A DNA stretch of 40,563 nt from a bacterium EF100-94H03 bin56 (GTDB taxonomy: Bacteria > Pseudomonadota > Alphaproteobacteria > SP197), in NCBI GenBank assembly GCA_002238685.1, contig MPMV01000041.1, positions 1 to 40,563 on the forward strand. Reading direction: 5' to 3'. Shown here piece after piece: positions 27,967 through 39,617 of the stretch (positions are counted from its first letter, which is position 1; every line of letters starts with the position of its first letter). Under the pieces are notes generated by a model. The model was given only the letters and a program-made list of their open reading frames with translations. It made no database searches and had not been told where the DNA came from. The position numbers and the translations under genes are program-made.

Positions 27967-28638
27967 TCAGTTGGCGAAGAGCCGCACATCTCCCCTTTCG
28001 TGGCGCATCACGGCGATGTCGGCCAGGGGAGTAAAGGCATGGGGTTCGTCCGGGGGCGGGGCGGCAAGGATGCCGGCGATGTCGTCCGTCACCTCGACCA
28101 GAATCGTCTGGGACTCCAGCGGTCCCGTCAGGGACAGCCGGATGGCAGCCTGGGCAATGCCGGACACCAGTGTCCAGGCCGAGAGGGTTTCGAGAATCTC
28201 GACCGTCATGCCGGACCCGGCCCACACCGCGCCCTGGACCACCGGAAGATGGCCACGGGCGCGGCCATCGGCAACAAGACGGCGCCATCGCAGGGCGACC
28301 TGGCTGCCGAGGCCCGCATGGGCGCGCAACAGGGCGCGCCCGGCCTGGCACGATCCGGAACGCAGTTCGCTGGCAAGGGTCATGGCGTCGAGCATCCGGT
28401 CGAGATCGCTCCACTCTTCATCGCAAGCAGTTTCGGCCGCCCGTCTTGCCATGACCCGGTCGGCGGTCGCCCAGCGGTTCCACAGCTGGCTCCTGGCAAA
28501 CTCCAGGACTCCGGCACCGTCGTTCACCTTGCCGTCCTCGACCAGGGTTTCGAGACCCCACGAGAAGGCGAACCCACCCGAGGGGAAGGCACTGTCGCCC
28601 ATCCGGAGGGCGGTGAGAAGGGTGCGGATGTCAGTCAT
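27967..28638 (-). CDS. ureF: Urease accessory protein UreF
   Basis: The protein has 223 residues. [20 protein letters not shown] near the N-terminus is the hallmark of UreF, which gates UreG activity in the maturation complex. Helical throughout, as expected. The start overlaps the end of ureE by eight bases (ATGACTGA), implying coupling. Full length. Confidence 0.94.
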   Translation of the reverse strand: MTDIRTLLTALRMGDSAFPSGGFAFSWGLETLVEDGKVNDGAGVLEFARSQLWNRWATADRVMARRAAETACDEEWSDLDRMLDAMTLASELRSGSCQAGRALLRAHAGLGSQVALRWRRLVADGRARGHLPVVQGAVWAGSGMTVEILETLSAWTLVSGIAQAAIRLSLTGPLESQTILVEVTDDIAGILAAPPPDEPHAFTPLADIAVMRHERGDVRLFAN

Positions 28639-29077
28639 TCACCAGGGTGATCCGGCCGTCGGCAAGAAAGGCATCGAGGCGAGCGAGATAGTCCTTCCGG
28701 GGCCCCTCGAGGGCAACGGCAAGGAGAGAGCCATGGAAGGCGACGCGCCAGTGAAGATTGCCTGCATGATAGCCCAGTTCGAGGGCAGCCGCCGCATCCT
28801 CAGGCTTCAGGTGCAGCCATGTCTCGACACTGGCCCTGATGACAATCGCGCGATCGGCTTCGAGCAACAGCACGGCGCCATCCTCCAGGGTGGTGGCGCG
28901 CGGCAGAGCAATGGCGCAGTCGGTGCCCTTGTCGGTGACGGTGCGCAGTCGTTTGCGCAGCATGTCACGGCGATCGAGGACGATGGTCTCGACCCTGTCT
29001 TCGTGGGCGAGGTCATGCAGTGTCCCGCCGAGATCGACATCGGACGCCATGCCCACGATCCCTGTCAGCTTCAGCAT
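28631..29077 (-). CDS. ureE: Urease accessory metallochaperone UreE
   Basis: The protein has 148 residues; ATG follows GGGGGA. RVETIVLDRRDMLRKRLR matches the N-terminal peptide-binding domain, and LGYHAGNLHW the C-terminal metal-binding domain with GNxHW. It lacks the His-rich tail seen in some UreE proteins, so nickel storage is unlikely and direct delivery more likely. First gene of the accessory operon; the frame extends upstream to 29386 but that part is antisense to the transporter gene. Confidence 0.9.
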   Translation of the reverse strand: MLKLTGIVGMASDVDLGGTLHDLAHEDRVETIVLDRRDMLRKRLRTVTDKGTDCAIALPRATTLEDGAVLLLEADRAIVIRASVETWLHLKPEDAAAALELGYHAGNLHWRVAFHGSLLAVALEGPRKDYLARLDAFLADGRITLVND

Positions 29078-29177
29078 GCCTGGTCCCCCGGTACCCGTGC
29101 AGCCATGGTCACTATAGCTTGCATCGGGATCGAAGACCGGCGACGAATGTCCGTCAACCCGGCGCCTCCCTCCACTG
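29078..29177. promoter_or_regulatory. Divergent control region ureE / EamA transporter
   Basis: This 100-base gap must carry the promoters of both the urease accessory operon (minus) and the transporter-hydratase pair (plus). On the minus strand TATAGT at 29116-29111 fits a -10 box about 35 bases from the ureE start, but the -35 position shows no TTGACA-like hexamer. No operator-like dyad was identified. Confidence 0.35.
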
Positions 29178-30074
29178 ATGAAACCTGTCGATCTGGTCAT
29201 CGCGGTCACCGTGCCGGTCCTGTGGGGCGCAGGCTTCGCCGTGGCCAAGGGATCGCTCGACGAATTCCCGCCGCTCTTTCTCATGGGCATGCGCTTCACC
29301 TTCGCGGCCCTGATCCTCGTGTGGTTCGTCAGGCCGCTGTGGAACATGACCGGACGCCTGGCCCTGGTCACCTTCTTCGGCGGCACCCTTGCCTATGGAC
29401 TGCAGTTCACGGGATTGCTTGACCTCGATGCCTCCACAGCCGTCCTCGTGGTCCAGGTCGAGGTCGTCTTTGCCGCCATCATGGCGAGTATCTTCTTTCA
29501 CGACCACCTGTCGCGCCAGCAGTGGTGCGCCATGGTGATGGCCTTTGCCGGAGTGGCGCTGATCGCCGGCGAACCCCGGGTGCACACCGCACCCCTGCCC
29601 TTCCTCATGGTGGTGGCCGGGGGCCTTGCCTGGGCGGCCGGCCAGACCATGGTGAAGACCCTGGGACCGGTCGGCGGATTGCGGCTGGTCGCCTGGTTTG
29701 CCGCCTTCGCCGGTCCGCAGATGCTGGTGGCATCCCTTGTCGTGGAAAGCGGCCAGTGGCAGGCTGTGCGCCAGGCGTCGTGGTCCGGCTGGCTGTCTGT
29801 CGTCTATCTTGCCCTGTTCATGACAGCGACGGGCTACGCCCTGTGGTTCCGCCTGATCGGCCGCTACCGGATGAACCAGATCGTGCCGTTCCTCCTGCTG
29901 GTTCCGGTGACAAGCATTGCAGGCGGGGTCTTCTTTCTCGGCGAAACCCTCTCACCCTGGATCATTGCCGGTGGTCTGCTCGTCATGGCCTCGGTGACCT
30001 TCATCCATCTGCAACAGCCCCGCCTCCCGGCTGCCGCCGGCAAATCGACCCTTGAAGGAAGACAGGAATCATGA
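29178..30074 (+). CDS. EamA-family (DMT superfamily) transporter
   Basis: This 298-residue inner-membrane protein has about ten hydrophobic helices in two repeated EamA halves. The first half opens VDLVIAVTVPVLWGAGFAVAK, the typical WGxxF start of EamA; the second half opens near LPFLMVVAGGLAWAAGQ. Members export amino acids, amines or other metabolites; the substrate is not predictable. Its stop overlaps the start of the enoyl-CoA hydratase gene by four bases (ATGA), so the two are cotranslated. Confidence 0.93.
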   Translation: MKPVDLVIAVTVPVLWGAGFAVAKGSLDEFPPLFLMGMRFTFAALILVWFVRPLWNMTGRLALVTFFGGTLAYGLQFTGLLDLDASTAVLVVQVEVVFAAIMASIFFHDHLSRQQWCAMVMAFAGVALIAGEPRVHTAPLPFLMVVAGGLAWAAGQTMVKTLGPVGGLRLVAWFAAFAGPQMLVASLVVESGQWQAVRQASWSGWLSVVYLALFMTATGYALWFRLIGRYRMNQIVPFLLLVPVTSIAGGVFFLGETLSPWIIAGGLLVMASVTFIHLQQPRLPAAAGKSTLEGRQES

Positions 30075-30838
30075 GCGAAGACATTGTGACGGCGACGACC
30101 GACGGCATCCTGCAGATCCGTCTCAACCGGCCGCAGAAGAAGAATGCGTTGACCCGCGCGATGTACGCGACGCTCGAGGCGGCATTCAACCGCGCCAACA
30201 ACGACCGCAGTGTCAAGGTCATCTGGATCACCGGGAGTGGTGATTCCTTCACGAGCGGCAACGACGTCAGTTCCTTTCTCGAGGAATCGACGGGTGATCG
30301 CCTGCCCGGCGCCGGCGGCTTCCTTCACGCCCTGTCTGCACTCGAGGTTCCGCTTGTCGCTGCAGTCAACGGACTGGCGGTTGGTGTCGGCGCGACGATG
30401 CTGCTTCACTGCGACCTCGTTCACGCCGCGTCCGGCGCCACGTTCCGCTTCCCCTTCGTCGATCTCGGCGTCTTTCCGGAAGCAGCGTCCACGGTCCTGC
30501 TGCCGCGCCTTGCCGGCCACCAGCGCGCCATGGAACTGATGCTGCTCGCCGACTCCTTCGATGCATCGAAGGCCCATGACATCGGCATGGTCAACGATGT
30601 CTTCGAGGCGAGGGATCTCGAAAGGGAAAGCCTCGTCATCACCCGCCGCCTCGCCGCAAAGCCCGCCGCATCACTGCGCCTGACCAAGGCGCGCGTGAAG
30701 GCTGGCTACGGCGATCTCGGCGCCATCATCACCGAGGAGACCCCCCTGTTTGCCCGCGCGGTCCAGTCGCCGGAGGCGCGCGAGGCTTTCAACGCCTTCC
30801 TCGAGAAACGCCGTCCCGATTTCTCGCAGTTCGACTGA
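30071..30838 (+). CDS. Enoyl-CoA hydratase/isomerase family protein
   Basis: This 255-residue crotonase-fold protein is preceded by an AGGAATC-type ribosome site within the transporter gene end. LNRPQKKNALTRAMY is the family opening; FTSGNDVSSF (about 60-69) forms the first oxyanion-hole segment (GND in place of GAD), and AVNGLAVGVGATM the second. Of the two catalytic Glu of true hydratases, one position reads FPEAAST (Glu retained) while the other is not obvious, so isomerase or other crotonase chemistry is possible. It might supply the activity missing from the dehydrogenase at 25195. It ends four bases from the converging ligA. Confidence 0.9.
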   Translation: MSEDIVTATTDGILQIRLNRPQKKNALTRAMYATLEAAFNRANNDRSVKVIWITGSGDSFTSGNDVSSFLEESTGDRLPGAGGFLHALSALEVPLVAAVNGLAVGVGATMLLHCDLVHAASGATFRFPFVDLGVFPEAASTVLLPRLAGHQRAMELMLLADSFDASKAHDIGMVNDVFEARDLERESLVITRRLAAKPAASLRLTKARVKAGYGDLGAIITEETPLFARAVQSPEAREAFNAFLEKRRPDFSQFD

Positions 30839-30842
30839 CGCC

Positions 30843-32951
<2,109 letters not shown>

Positions 32952-33162
32952 TCATCGATGGCCACACCGTCAGTGGCACCATCATGCTGCAGATGCGCCG
33001 TTCGAATGCGTCGTGGCGCGATCTGCGGTCTATCACCAACGGGCAAGCGCCGTGTGTCAACCCGCCGGCCTTGGATGGCCCCGACATGCTTTTTCGCGGT
33101 CCGGCCTCGTCCGACGGCGGGGGAGGCCGGCATCAAGATTGGGATCGATCCACGCTGTCGTC

Positions 33163-34815
33163 TCATGGTTTGAGAAGGCTTGCCGCGGCGGCGCGGGATT
33201 CTTCGGTAATGTGGGCTCCGGCCAGCATGCGTGCCAGTTCTTCCCGGCGGTCGTTGCCGGAGAGCGTTCGCGCCTGCGCAACGGCCGTGTCGTCCCTGGA
33301 AAGCAGGATGTGGTGGTCGGCATGCGCCGCCACCTGGGGGGCATGGGTCACGACGAGAACCTGGGTGCGCTGACCGAGGCGGCGCAGTCGTTCGCCGATC
33401 GCATCCGAGACCGCACCACCCACACCGCTGTCGATCTCGTCGAAGATGAGGGTGCCGGCCGGCTCGTCGCCCTGTCCGGCGACTCTGAGCGCAAGCATGA
33501 ATCGCGACAGCTCACCTCCCGAGGCGATCCTGCCGAGCGGGCCGGGAGCGGCTCCGGGTGTGGTCACCACCGCGAACTGCACGGTCTCGGCGCCATCGAC
33601 ACCCCATCCGGCGATCTCGCGCGTCTCGAGGCGGGTGGCGAAAACGGCATGATCCATCCTCAGCGGCGCCAGTTCCGCGGTCACCGCGGCATCGAGGGAG
33701 CGCGCTGCCTTGCGGCGTCGTTGTCCGAGAACATCACAGGCAGTCCGGAATACCTCCACAAGGCGGGCCTCATCCTCTCTGGCGGCGACCACCTCTTCCT
33801 CGAGGCCCTCCATCGCTGCAAGGTCACGGGCGAGGTTCTCCCGCACCTCGAGGAGTCCGGCCACCGTTGTCCGGTGGCGCCGGGCGGCGCTCTTCAGGGC
33901 GAACAGGCGATCCTCGATCTCGTCGAGCCGGTCGGCTTCATCCTCGAGTCCCGCCGCCGCACGCGCCAGGGCGGAGGAAGCCTCTGCGGTCTCGACAAGG
34001 GCGCGGTCGACGGCGCCATGGGCCTCATCGACAAGGCCGCCGGCGACGTCCCTGACCCGCTCCAGCGCGGCGCTGGCGGTGGCGAGTCCGTCATCGACAC
34101 CGCGCTCTCCGGCAAGCGCCGCGGCAGCGACGTCCATCGCCTCGGCCACCTTGCGGCTGTTGGCGAGCCTGGTTCGCGCAGTCGTGAGGGTGTCCTCCTC
34201 GTCCTCGCCTGGATCAAGCATCTCGAGGTCACGCAGGTCGCCGGCAAGGGTGTCCGCGGCCTCCCGTCGTCCGGCCTGGTCGGCCTCGAGCCGCTCAAGC
34301 TTCTGCCTTGCCTGCTGCCATGCCTTAAAGGCCTGGCCGACCCCGTCAACGGCCTCCCGGTTGTCGGCAAAGGCATCGAGCAGCGTCCGGTGGGTCGCAG
34401 GCCGCAACAGTCCACGCTGATCCTGCTGACCATGGCACTCGACAATGTGATCACCGATCTCCCTCAGGAGAGTCACCCCGATGACCTCGTCATTGGCATG
34501 GGCAAGACTGCGGCCGTCCACCCTGACCTGCCGACGGACGACGAGTTCCTCATCGCATTCGATGCCCCGCTGCCTCAGCATGCCGATGACGGCGCTCTCC
34601 CGGCCGATGCGGAACGTGGCCGTGACCGACGCCCTTTCGGAACCGGGCCGGATCATGGAGATGTCGGCACGGCGGCCGATCACCAGCCCCAGTGCATCGA
34701 GAAGAATCGACTTGCCGGCTCCGGTTTCACCGGTGAGAACCGTCAACCCATCACCAAACTCGAGATCGATGCGTTCGATGACCGCCAGGTTGCGGACACT
34801 GAGCGAGGTCAGCAT
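33163..34815 (-). CDS. recN: DNA repair protein RecN
   Basis: The product (550 residues) is an SMC-like ATPase for double-strand-break repair. Walker A GETGAGKS at 29-36, long coiled-coil arms rich in Ala/Glu/Arg (about 150-370), ABC signature ASGGELSRFMLAL and Walker B LIFDEIDSGVGG are in order. Full length. Ends 50 bases upstream of nothing but the ligA leader; starts about 50 bases after bamD. Confidence 0.96.
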   Translation of the reverse strand: MLTSLSVRNLAVIERIDLEFGDGLTVLTGETGAGKSILLDALGLVIGRRADISMIRPGSERASVTATFRIGRESAVIGMLRQRGIECDEELVVRRQVRVDGRSLAHANDEVIGVTLLREIGDHIVECHGQQDQRGLLRPATHRTLLDAFADNREAVDGVGQAFKAWQQARQKLERLEADQAGRREAADTLAGDLRDLEMLDPGEDEEDTLTTARTRLANSRKVAEAMDVAAAALAGERGVDDGLATASAALERVRDVAGGLVDEAHGAVDRALVETAEASSALARAAAGLEDEADRLDEIEDRLFALKSAARRHRTTVAGLLEVRENLARDLAAMEGLEEEVVAAREDEARLVEVFRTACDVLGQRRRKAARSLDAAVTAELAPLRMDHAVFATRLETREIAGWGVDGAETVQFAVVTTPGAAPGPLGRIASGGELSRFMLALRVAGQGDEPAGTLIFDEIDSGVGGAVSDAIGERLRRLGQRTQVLVVTHAPQVAAHADHHILLSRDDTAVAQARTLSGNDRREELARMLAGAHITEESRAAAASLLKP

Positions 34816-34866
34816 GACAGTGACCGGCTCACCTCATGCGGCGTTGCGGAGCCGGGCATCACCGCC

Positions 34867-35625
34867 TCAGGGAAGCAACCGATGTTGGGCCAGCAGTGAC
34901 CAGGCATCCTCGTACCAGATACTGCCGGGATAGTTGTGAGCAAGGACCGCCGCTGACTCACGCGCCTGTCGAACGAGTCCGAGCGACAGGTATGTTTCCA
35001 CGAGGCGGAACAGCGCCTCTGGGACATGGGATGTCGTCTGGTAGTCGTCGATGACCGTGCGGAACCGATTGACCGACGCGATGAGGGCACCGCGACGCTG
35101 GTACCAGCGGCCAATGTCCATCTCCTTGCCCGCGAGGTGATCGAGGGTCAGCTCGAGCTTGAGGGTGGCATCGCGGCTGTAGGGCGAATCCGGGAAGAGT
35201 CGCAGCAGCTCGAGAAAGGCATCCCGCGACTCCTCGGCCATGCGCTGGTCGCGTTCCACGTCCGAGATGCGCTCGTAGTAGCTCTGGGCAATGAGATAGT
35301 AGGCGTAGACCGCGTTCTCGTTGCCCGGATGGGACTCGATGAAACGGGAGGCGGAGGCGACCGCCGCGTCGAAATCGCCCTGCAGGTAACTTGCATACGC
35401 GGACATGACCTGGGCATGCTTCGCCCACTGCGAATAGGGATGCTGTCGCTCGACTTCCTCGAATTCGGCCACCGCGAGGCTGCGTTCTCCCGCCTCCAGC
35501 AGGTTGACCGCATTGTTGTAGATCTCCTCGACCGGTCTCTCCACGTACGTGTCCGGGTCATCCGTACCGCAGGCAGCCAGAATCACCACGAGAACGAGTG
35601 CCAGAATTCCCCTTGCCGCAGCCAT
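34867..35625 (-). CDS. bamD: Outer-membrane assembly lipoprotein BamD
   Basis: This 252-residue lipoprotein starts at the ATG of MAAARGILAL, six bases after AAAGGG; upstream codons in the same frame are discounted. The lipobox ILAAC puts the lipidated Cys at residue 19. The mature part has five TPR-like repeats, opening YNNAVNLLEAGERSLAVAEF and EEVERQHPYSQWA, as in BamD/ComL/YfiO. It acts at the periplasmic face of the outer membrane with BamA. In many alphaproteobacteria lpxC precedes bamD; here it does not. Confidence 0.95.
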   Translation of the reverse strand: MAAARGILALVLVVILAACGTDDPDTYVERPVEEIYNNAVNLLEAGERSLAVAEFEEVERQHPYSQWAKHAQVMSAYASYLQGDFDAAVASASRFIESHPGNENAVYAYYLIAQSYYERISDVERDQRMAEESRDAFLELLRLFPDSPYSRDATLKLELTLDHLAGKEMDIGRWYQRRGALIASVNRFRTVIDDYQTTSHVPEALFRLVETYLSLGLVRQARESAAVLAHNYPGSIWYEDAWSLLAQHRLLP

Positions 35626-35885
35626 GCACATCCCTTTGCCTGCCGGCCTCACGATAGCACCCGACAAGGTCCGGCGCATCCGCACGCCGCATCCTGTCCG
35701 TGATGCCGGGTCACCGCGTCATCCGGCAACGCCAGCGAGCCCCTGGCGGTGAAGTCGGTGCGGAGATTCATGATCCCGTTCCCTTGTGAAGAGGTCGCAT
35801 TGTTGACATAGACGCGGGCGCATGGTGCGGCAAGGGGTGAGAGAGACTCCTTGCAACCGATCCGCTTCATGGTGAATGTGCCTCC
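35626..35885. promoter_or_regulatory. Divergent control region bamD / helicase
   Basis: This 260-base gap separates two diverging housekeeping operons. On the plus strand TTGACA at 35803-35808 is a perfect -35 hexamer, but the 17-base position downstream reads TGCGGC, not a -10. A promoter for the helicase operon is likely here but is not resolved. Confidence 0.35.
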
Positions 35886-38357
35886 ATGCCTCGTTCCGAA
35901 ATGCGCCTTTCCGCCGTTCTCGGTCCAACCAACACGGGCAAGACACACCTCGCCGTCGAACGCATGCTGGCCTACCGCAGCGGCATGATCGGCCTGCCGC
36001 TGCGGTTGCTGGCCCGGGAAATCTACGATCGCGTCGTCGCCTCCAAGGGCAAGGGTGCAACCGCTCTCGTCACCGGCGAGGAACGCATTGTCCCCGAACG
36101 GGCCCGCTACTTCGTGTGCACCACCGAATCCATGCCGCTCGACATGGATGTCGAGTTTCTCGCGGTGGACGAGATCCAGCTCGCCGCCGACGCGGAACGC
36201 GGTCACGTGTTCACCGACCGCCTTCTCAGGGCAAGGGGAACGGAGGAGACCATCCTGATGGGCGCCGCCACCATGCGTCCCACCATCCGGGAACTCCTGC
36301 CCGATGCGAGGCCGGTGGTCCGGCCACGGTTCTCCGATCTCTCCTATGCAGGATCCACTCGCCTGGCACGTCTGCCGCCGCGCAGCGCCGTGGTCGCCTT
36401 CTCGATTCCCGATGTCTACGAAATCGCGGACATCCTGCGCCGCCAGCGTGGCGGCTGTGCCGTGGTCCTCGGCGCACTGTCGCCCAGGGCACGCAATGCA
36501 CAGGTCGCCATGTACCAGGCCGGTGACGTCGACCACATCGTCGCCACCGATGCCATCGGCATGGGCCTCAACATGGATGTCAACCATGTCGCATTCGCCG
36601 CTCTGCGCAAGTTCGACGGCAAGAGGGTCAAGACCCTGGCAGCACACGAACTGGCACAGATCGCCGGACGCGCCGGACGCCACACCAATGACGGCACCTT
36701 TGGTGTGACCGCCACGCTGACTGGCATGGAACCATCGCTCGTCCAGGCCATAGAAAACCACAGGTTCGACGATGTCGGCTCACTCATGTGGCGCAACCCG
36801 GATCTCGATTTCCGCAGCTGTCTCGCGCTCCTGAAGAGCCTGGAAGAGCGTCCCCGCAACGCCTTCCTCGTGCGCGCCGGCGAAGCGGATGATCACCGGG
36901 CACTGGCCAGTCTCGTCCGCGATGCCGACATCACGCGCCTCGCCTCGCATCCCGAGGCAGTTCGCCTGCTGTGGGAAGTCTGTCGGATACCTGACTACCG
37001 CAAGGTCATGCACGATCATCACGTACGGCTTCTCGCCCACATCTATCGCCACCTGGCAGGGCCGAAGATGCGGTTGCCCGAGGACTGGGTGCATCGCAGC
37101 ATCACCCGCCTCGACCGGACCGGCGGCGATATCGACCTGCTGATGAGCCGTATCGCCCATATCCGTACCTGGACCTACATCTCCCATCGTTCGGACTGGG
37201 TGGAGGACCACGCCAGCCTGCGTGAAGAAGCCCGCGCCATCGAAGACCGCCTGTCCGATGCCCTTCACGAGCGGCTCATCCAGCGCTTCGTCGACCGCCG
37301 CATGGCGTTGGTTGCCGTGCGACTGAGACAGGGCGAGGCCCTTGACATCCATGTCGATGGCGACGGTCGCATCATTGTCGAGGGAGAGTCGACGGATCGG
37401 CTGCAGGGATTCCGCCTGATGCGTCCGGCACGCGCGGGCAAAGCGCTTGATCGGGTGCTCGCCGGTGAGACGCGCCGTGTCGCCGCCCGCGAAGTGGCAG
37501 GCCGCGTGAAGGAACTGGTGGCAGGCGACGGCGGGAACCTTGAGGTGGACGGCGCTCTCGTAGTGCGCTGGCGCGGTGATCCTGTCGCCCGCCTTGCGGC
37601 AGGCCGTTCGATTGTCGAGCCGGGGTTCACGGTTCTTGCCTCCGAAATCCTGACCGACGAGGACGCCCGGAGGGTGAAGGCGGCAGTCGAGCGATGGTTT
37701 GCCCAACGTCTTTCCGGAAGCCTGGAACCACTCCTTGCTCTCACGACTGCCGGGTTCGAGGGAGCTGCACGGGGCATCGCTTTCCAGCTTGTCGAGGGTC
37801 TCGGGGTCTCGACGGAACACACCTGTCTTGACCTGGTCCGAGATCTCGATGACCCCGATCGGCGCCGTCTGACCGCGTTCGGGGTCCGTTTCGGCACCCG
37901 TGCGGTCTTCGTCAAGACGATGATGTCATCACCGGATCTCGCCTTGCGGTCCATACTGTGGGCTCTCGCCCACGACCACGGCATGGTGCCGGATGTTCCT
38001 TTGAAGGGCGAAGTCGCTCTCGCAGCCGATTCATCCCTTCCCGGTTCCTTCTGGCACGCGATCGGGTACACGCAACTTGGCACCCGAGTCCTTCGCGTCG
38101 ACATGGCGGAAAGACTGGCCGCCCGGATGCGCAAGCTGTCACGCCGCGGATGGGCCCCTGCACCCGGAGATCTCATCTCCCTGTCGGGATCGAGCCGTGA
38201 AGCCTTTGCCGGAATTGCCGAGGCCCTGGGATTTCGCGTGCGTATCGATGACGGCGACGTGCTCCTCGCCCAGGTCCGACGGCGGCCGACCCGGCGGGAT
38301 CTGCCCGATCCCTCCTCCCCCTTTGCCGGCCTTGCGGACATGGAAGTCGCCCGATGA
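35886..38357 (+). CDS. SUV3-like RNA/DNA helicase
   Basis: This 823-residue superfamily 2 helicase is like mitochondrial SUV3 and its alphaproteobacterial relatives. GPTNTGKT at 13-20 is Walker A, DEIQ at 95-98 motif II, ATDAIGMGLNMD (about 220-231) motif V, and QIAGRAGR at 258-265 motif VI. A C-terminal region of about 450 residues follows, as in the bacterial forms. In mitochondria SUV3 works with polynucleotide phosphorylase in RNA decay; an RNA-processing role here is inferred. An alternative start at codon 6 (35901) would retain the P-loop. It overlaps the S4 gene by four bases and leads the operon helicase-S4-TerB-fdxA. Confidence 0.93.
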   Translation: MPRSEMRLSAVLGPTNTGKTHLAVERMLAYRSGMIGLPLRLLAREIYDRVVASKGKGATALVTGEERIVPERARYFVCTTESMPLDMDVEFLAVDEIQLAADAERGHVFTDRLLRARGTEETILMGAATMRPTIRELLPDARPVVRPRFSDLSYAGSTRLARLPPRSAVVAFSIPDVYEIADILRRQRGGCAVVLGALSPRARNAQVAMYQAGDVDHIVATDAIGMGLNMDVNHVAFAALRKFDGKRVKTLAAHELAQIAGRAGRHTNDGTFGVTATLTGMEPSLVQAIENHRFDDVGSLMWRNPDLDFRSCLALLKSLEERPRNAFLVRAGEADDHRALASLVRDADITRLASHPEAVRLLWEVCRIPDYRKVMHDHHVRLLAHIYRHLAGPKMRLPEDWVHRSITRLDRTGGDIDLLMSRIAHIRTWTYISHRSDWVEDHASLREEARAIEDRLSDALHERLIQRFVDRRMALVAVRLRQGEALDIHVDGDGRIIVEGESTDRLQGFRLMRPARAGKALDRVLAGETRRVAAREVAGRVKELVAGDGGNLEVDGALVVRWRGDPVARLAAGRSIVEPGFTVLASEILTDEDARRVKAAVERWFAQRLSGSLEPLLALTTAGFEGAARGIAFQLVEGLGVSTEHTCLDLVRDLDDPDRRRLTAFGVRFGTRAVFVKTMMSSPDLALRSILWALAHDHGMVPDVPLKGEVALAADSSLPGSFWHAIGYTQLGTRVLRVDMAERLAARMRKLSRRGWAPAPGDLISLSGSSREAFAGIAEALGFRVRIDDGDVLLAQVRRRPTRRDLPDPSSPFAGLADMEVAR

Positions 38358-38635
38358 ACGGTGCCGCGATGCGCATCGACAGGTGGCTGTGGCATGCCCG
38401 GTTCTTCAAGACCAGGTCCATGGCGACACGACTCGTGTCGAGCGGCCGCCTGCGGCTCAACCGGCGGCGGGTCACCAAGTCCCACGGCACACTGCATCCA
38501 GGCGACATCCTCACCTTCCCGCAGAATCGCCGCGTGCGTGTCATCCGGGTGATCGCAATCTCGACCCGGCGGGGACCCGCCCGGGAGGCGGCGGAGCTCT
38601 ACGAGGACCTGGCGCCACCTGACTGTCCAGCTTGA
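38354..38635 (+). CDS. S4-domain RNA-binding protein (Hsp15-like)
   Basis: This 93-residue protein starts in the helicase stop (ATGA). RIDRWLWHARFFKTRSMATRLV and SSGRLRLNRRRVTKSH form the S4 RNA-binding fold of the Hsp15/HslR group, which bind stalled 50S subunits. It is Arg-rich, as expected for an rRNA binder. Standard neighbour of the SUV3-like helicase in alphaproteobacteria. Confidence 0.9.
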   Translation: MNGAAMRIDRWLWHARFFKTRSMATRLVSSGRLRLNRRRVTKSHGTLHPGDILTFPQNRRVRVIRVIAISTRRGPAREAAELYEDLAPPDCPA

Positions 38636-38670
38636 CCGCGGTGGAGTCTTTCTGCCATGACGCACCCGTG

Positions 38671-39150
38671 ATGTTCACCCGGATCAGAAAACTCCTCGAC
38701 CTGGAAGCGCCCGACGCTTCCCCGACGCCATCACCGGATCACGAACTGCGCATGGCATCGGCCTGCATCCTCGTCGAGGCGGCACTGGTCGACGGCCACG
38801 TCGATGACCGCGAGATGCAGCACATCCACGACGTGCTCGGAGACCACTTTGGTCTCGGGACCGGGGAGGTGCAGGTGCTTGTTGACGAGGCCACACGGAT
38901 TGCCGGCGATGCGGTGTGCTGGCACCGGTTCACCCGGGTTCTCAAGGCGGAGTTCGATGCCGAGGAACGGCTGAGCATGATGCAACAGCTGTGGCAGGTG
39001 GTTCTCGCCGATGGCGAACTCCACGCATACGAGGATTCGCTGGTGCGCAGAATCGCCGGCCTGCTCCACATCGATGACGGCGATCGGGCGCTGGCAAGGC
39101 GGCGCGCCCAGGCACACCTGGCGCGACTGGAGTCGCTTCCACCCACTTGA
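38671..39150 (+). CDS. TerB-like protein
   Basis: The protein has about 160 residues from ATG 38671; a TTG at 38632 overlapping the S4 stop would add 13 residues. The helical core has [22 protein letters not shown], later [36 protein letters not shown], the two-part acidic pattern of the TerB (tellurite-resistance B-like, metal-binding) superfamily. It is cytoplasmic. No other ter gene is nearby, so resistance is unlikely to be its main job. The function in this operon is unknown. Confidence 0.85.
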   Translation: MFTRIRKLLDLEAPDASPTPSPDHELRMASACILVEAALVDGHVDDREMQHIHDVLGDHFGLGTGEVQVLVDEATRIAGDAVCWHRFTRVLKAEFDAEERLSMMQQLWQVVLADGELHAYEDSLVRRIAGLLHIDDGDRALARRRAQAHLARLESLPPT

Positions 39151-39227
39151 CCGTTGACGTGGAAGTCCCAGATAAGCATGACAACCCGATCATCACCCTC
39201 ATTCACGTCCAGGGCGTGGAGACCTTC

Positions 39228-39560
39228 ATGACCTACATCGTTGTTGAGTCCTGTATACGGTGCAAGCTGACCGACTGCGTCGAGGTCTGTCCCGTGGACT
39301 GCTTCTACGAAGGCGAGAACATGCTGGTGATCCACCCGGACGAGTGCATCGACTGCGGCGTGTGTGAGCCCGAGTGCCCCGTGGACGCGATCAAGCCCGA
39401 CACCGACCCCGGTCTCGAGGAGTGGCTGGAAGTCAACAGGGAGTACGCGGAAGTCTGGCCCAACATCACCCGCCAGAAGGATCACCCTGCAGATTCCGAC
39501 GAGTGGCGCGACGTGAAGGACAAGAAGAAGTACTTCAGCCCCGAACCAGGTGACGGTTGA
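39228..39560 (+). CDS. fdxA: 7Fe ferredoxin FdxA
   Basis: This 110-residue protein starts at MTYIVVESC, after GGAGA; an upstream start at 39147 adds residues not found in this family. By analogy with Azotobacter ferredoxin I, Cys9, Cys17 and Cys50 bind the [3Fe-4S] cluster and Cys21, Cys40, Cys43 and Cys46 the [4Fe-4S] cluster ([17 protein letters not shown]). The tail [11 protein letters not shown] is typical. Acidic electron carrier of the cytoplasm. carD often follows in alphaproteobacteria; here an integrase relic does. Confidence 0.96.
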   Translation: MTYIVVESCIRCKLTDCVEVCPVDCFYEGENMLVIHPDECIDCGVCEPECPVDAIKPDTDPGLEEWLEVNREYAEVWPNITRQKDHPADSDEWRDVKDKKKYFSPEPGDG

Positions 39561-39594
39561 GGGTCCAGTCAACACCAGTTCGCGAATGCAACCC

Positions 39595-39617
39595 GAACAG
39601 GGAGACCGGCCCTGTTC
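39595..39617. repeat. 8-bp hairpin after fdxA
   Basis: GAACAGGG at 39595-39602 and CCCTGTTC at 39610-39617 enclose seven bases. It lies 34 bases after the fdxA stop and overlaps the first codons of the integrase relic. No U-run follows. It may be a weak terminator, or a site linked to the recombinase, since a hairpin also precedes integrase 2. Confidence 0.35.

Noticed and set aside
27926..29422. 498-codon plus-strand frame across ureF and ureE
   Set aside because: Shadow of the urease accessory genes, without protein-like motifs.
35803..35831. Perfect TTGACA as a promoter for the helicase operon
   Set aside because: No -10-like hexamer at 16-18 bases; reported only as a region.
37265..38665. 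466-codon open frame opposite the helicase gene
   Set aside because: Arg/Ser/Pro-rich shadow of the helicase; no domain signal.
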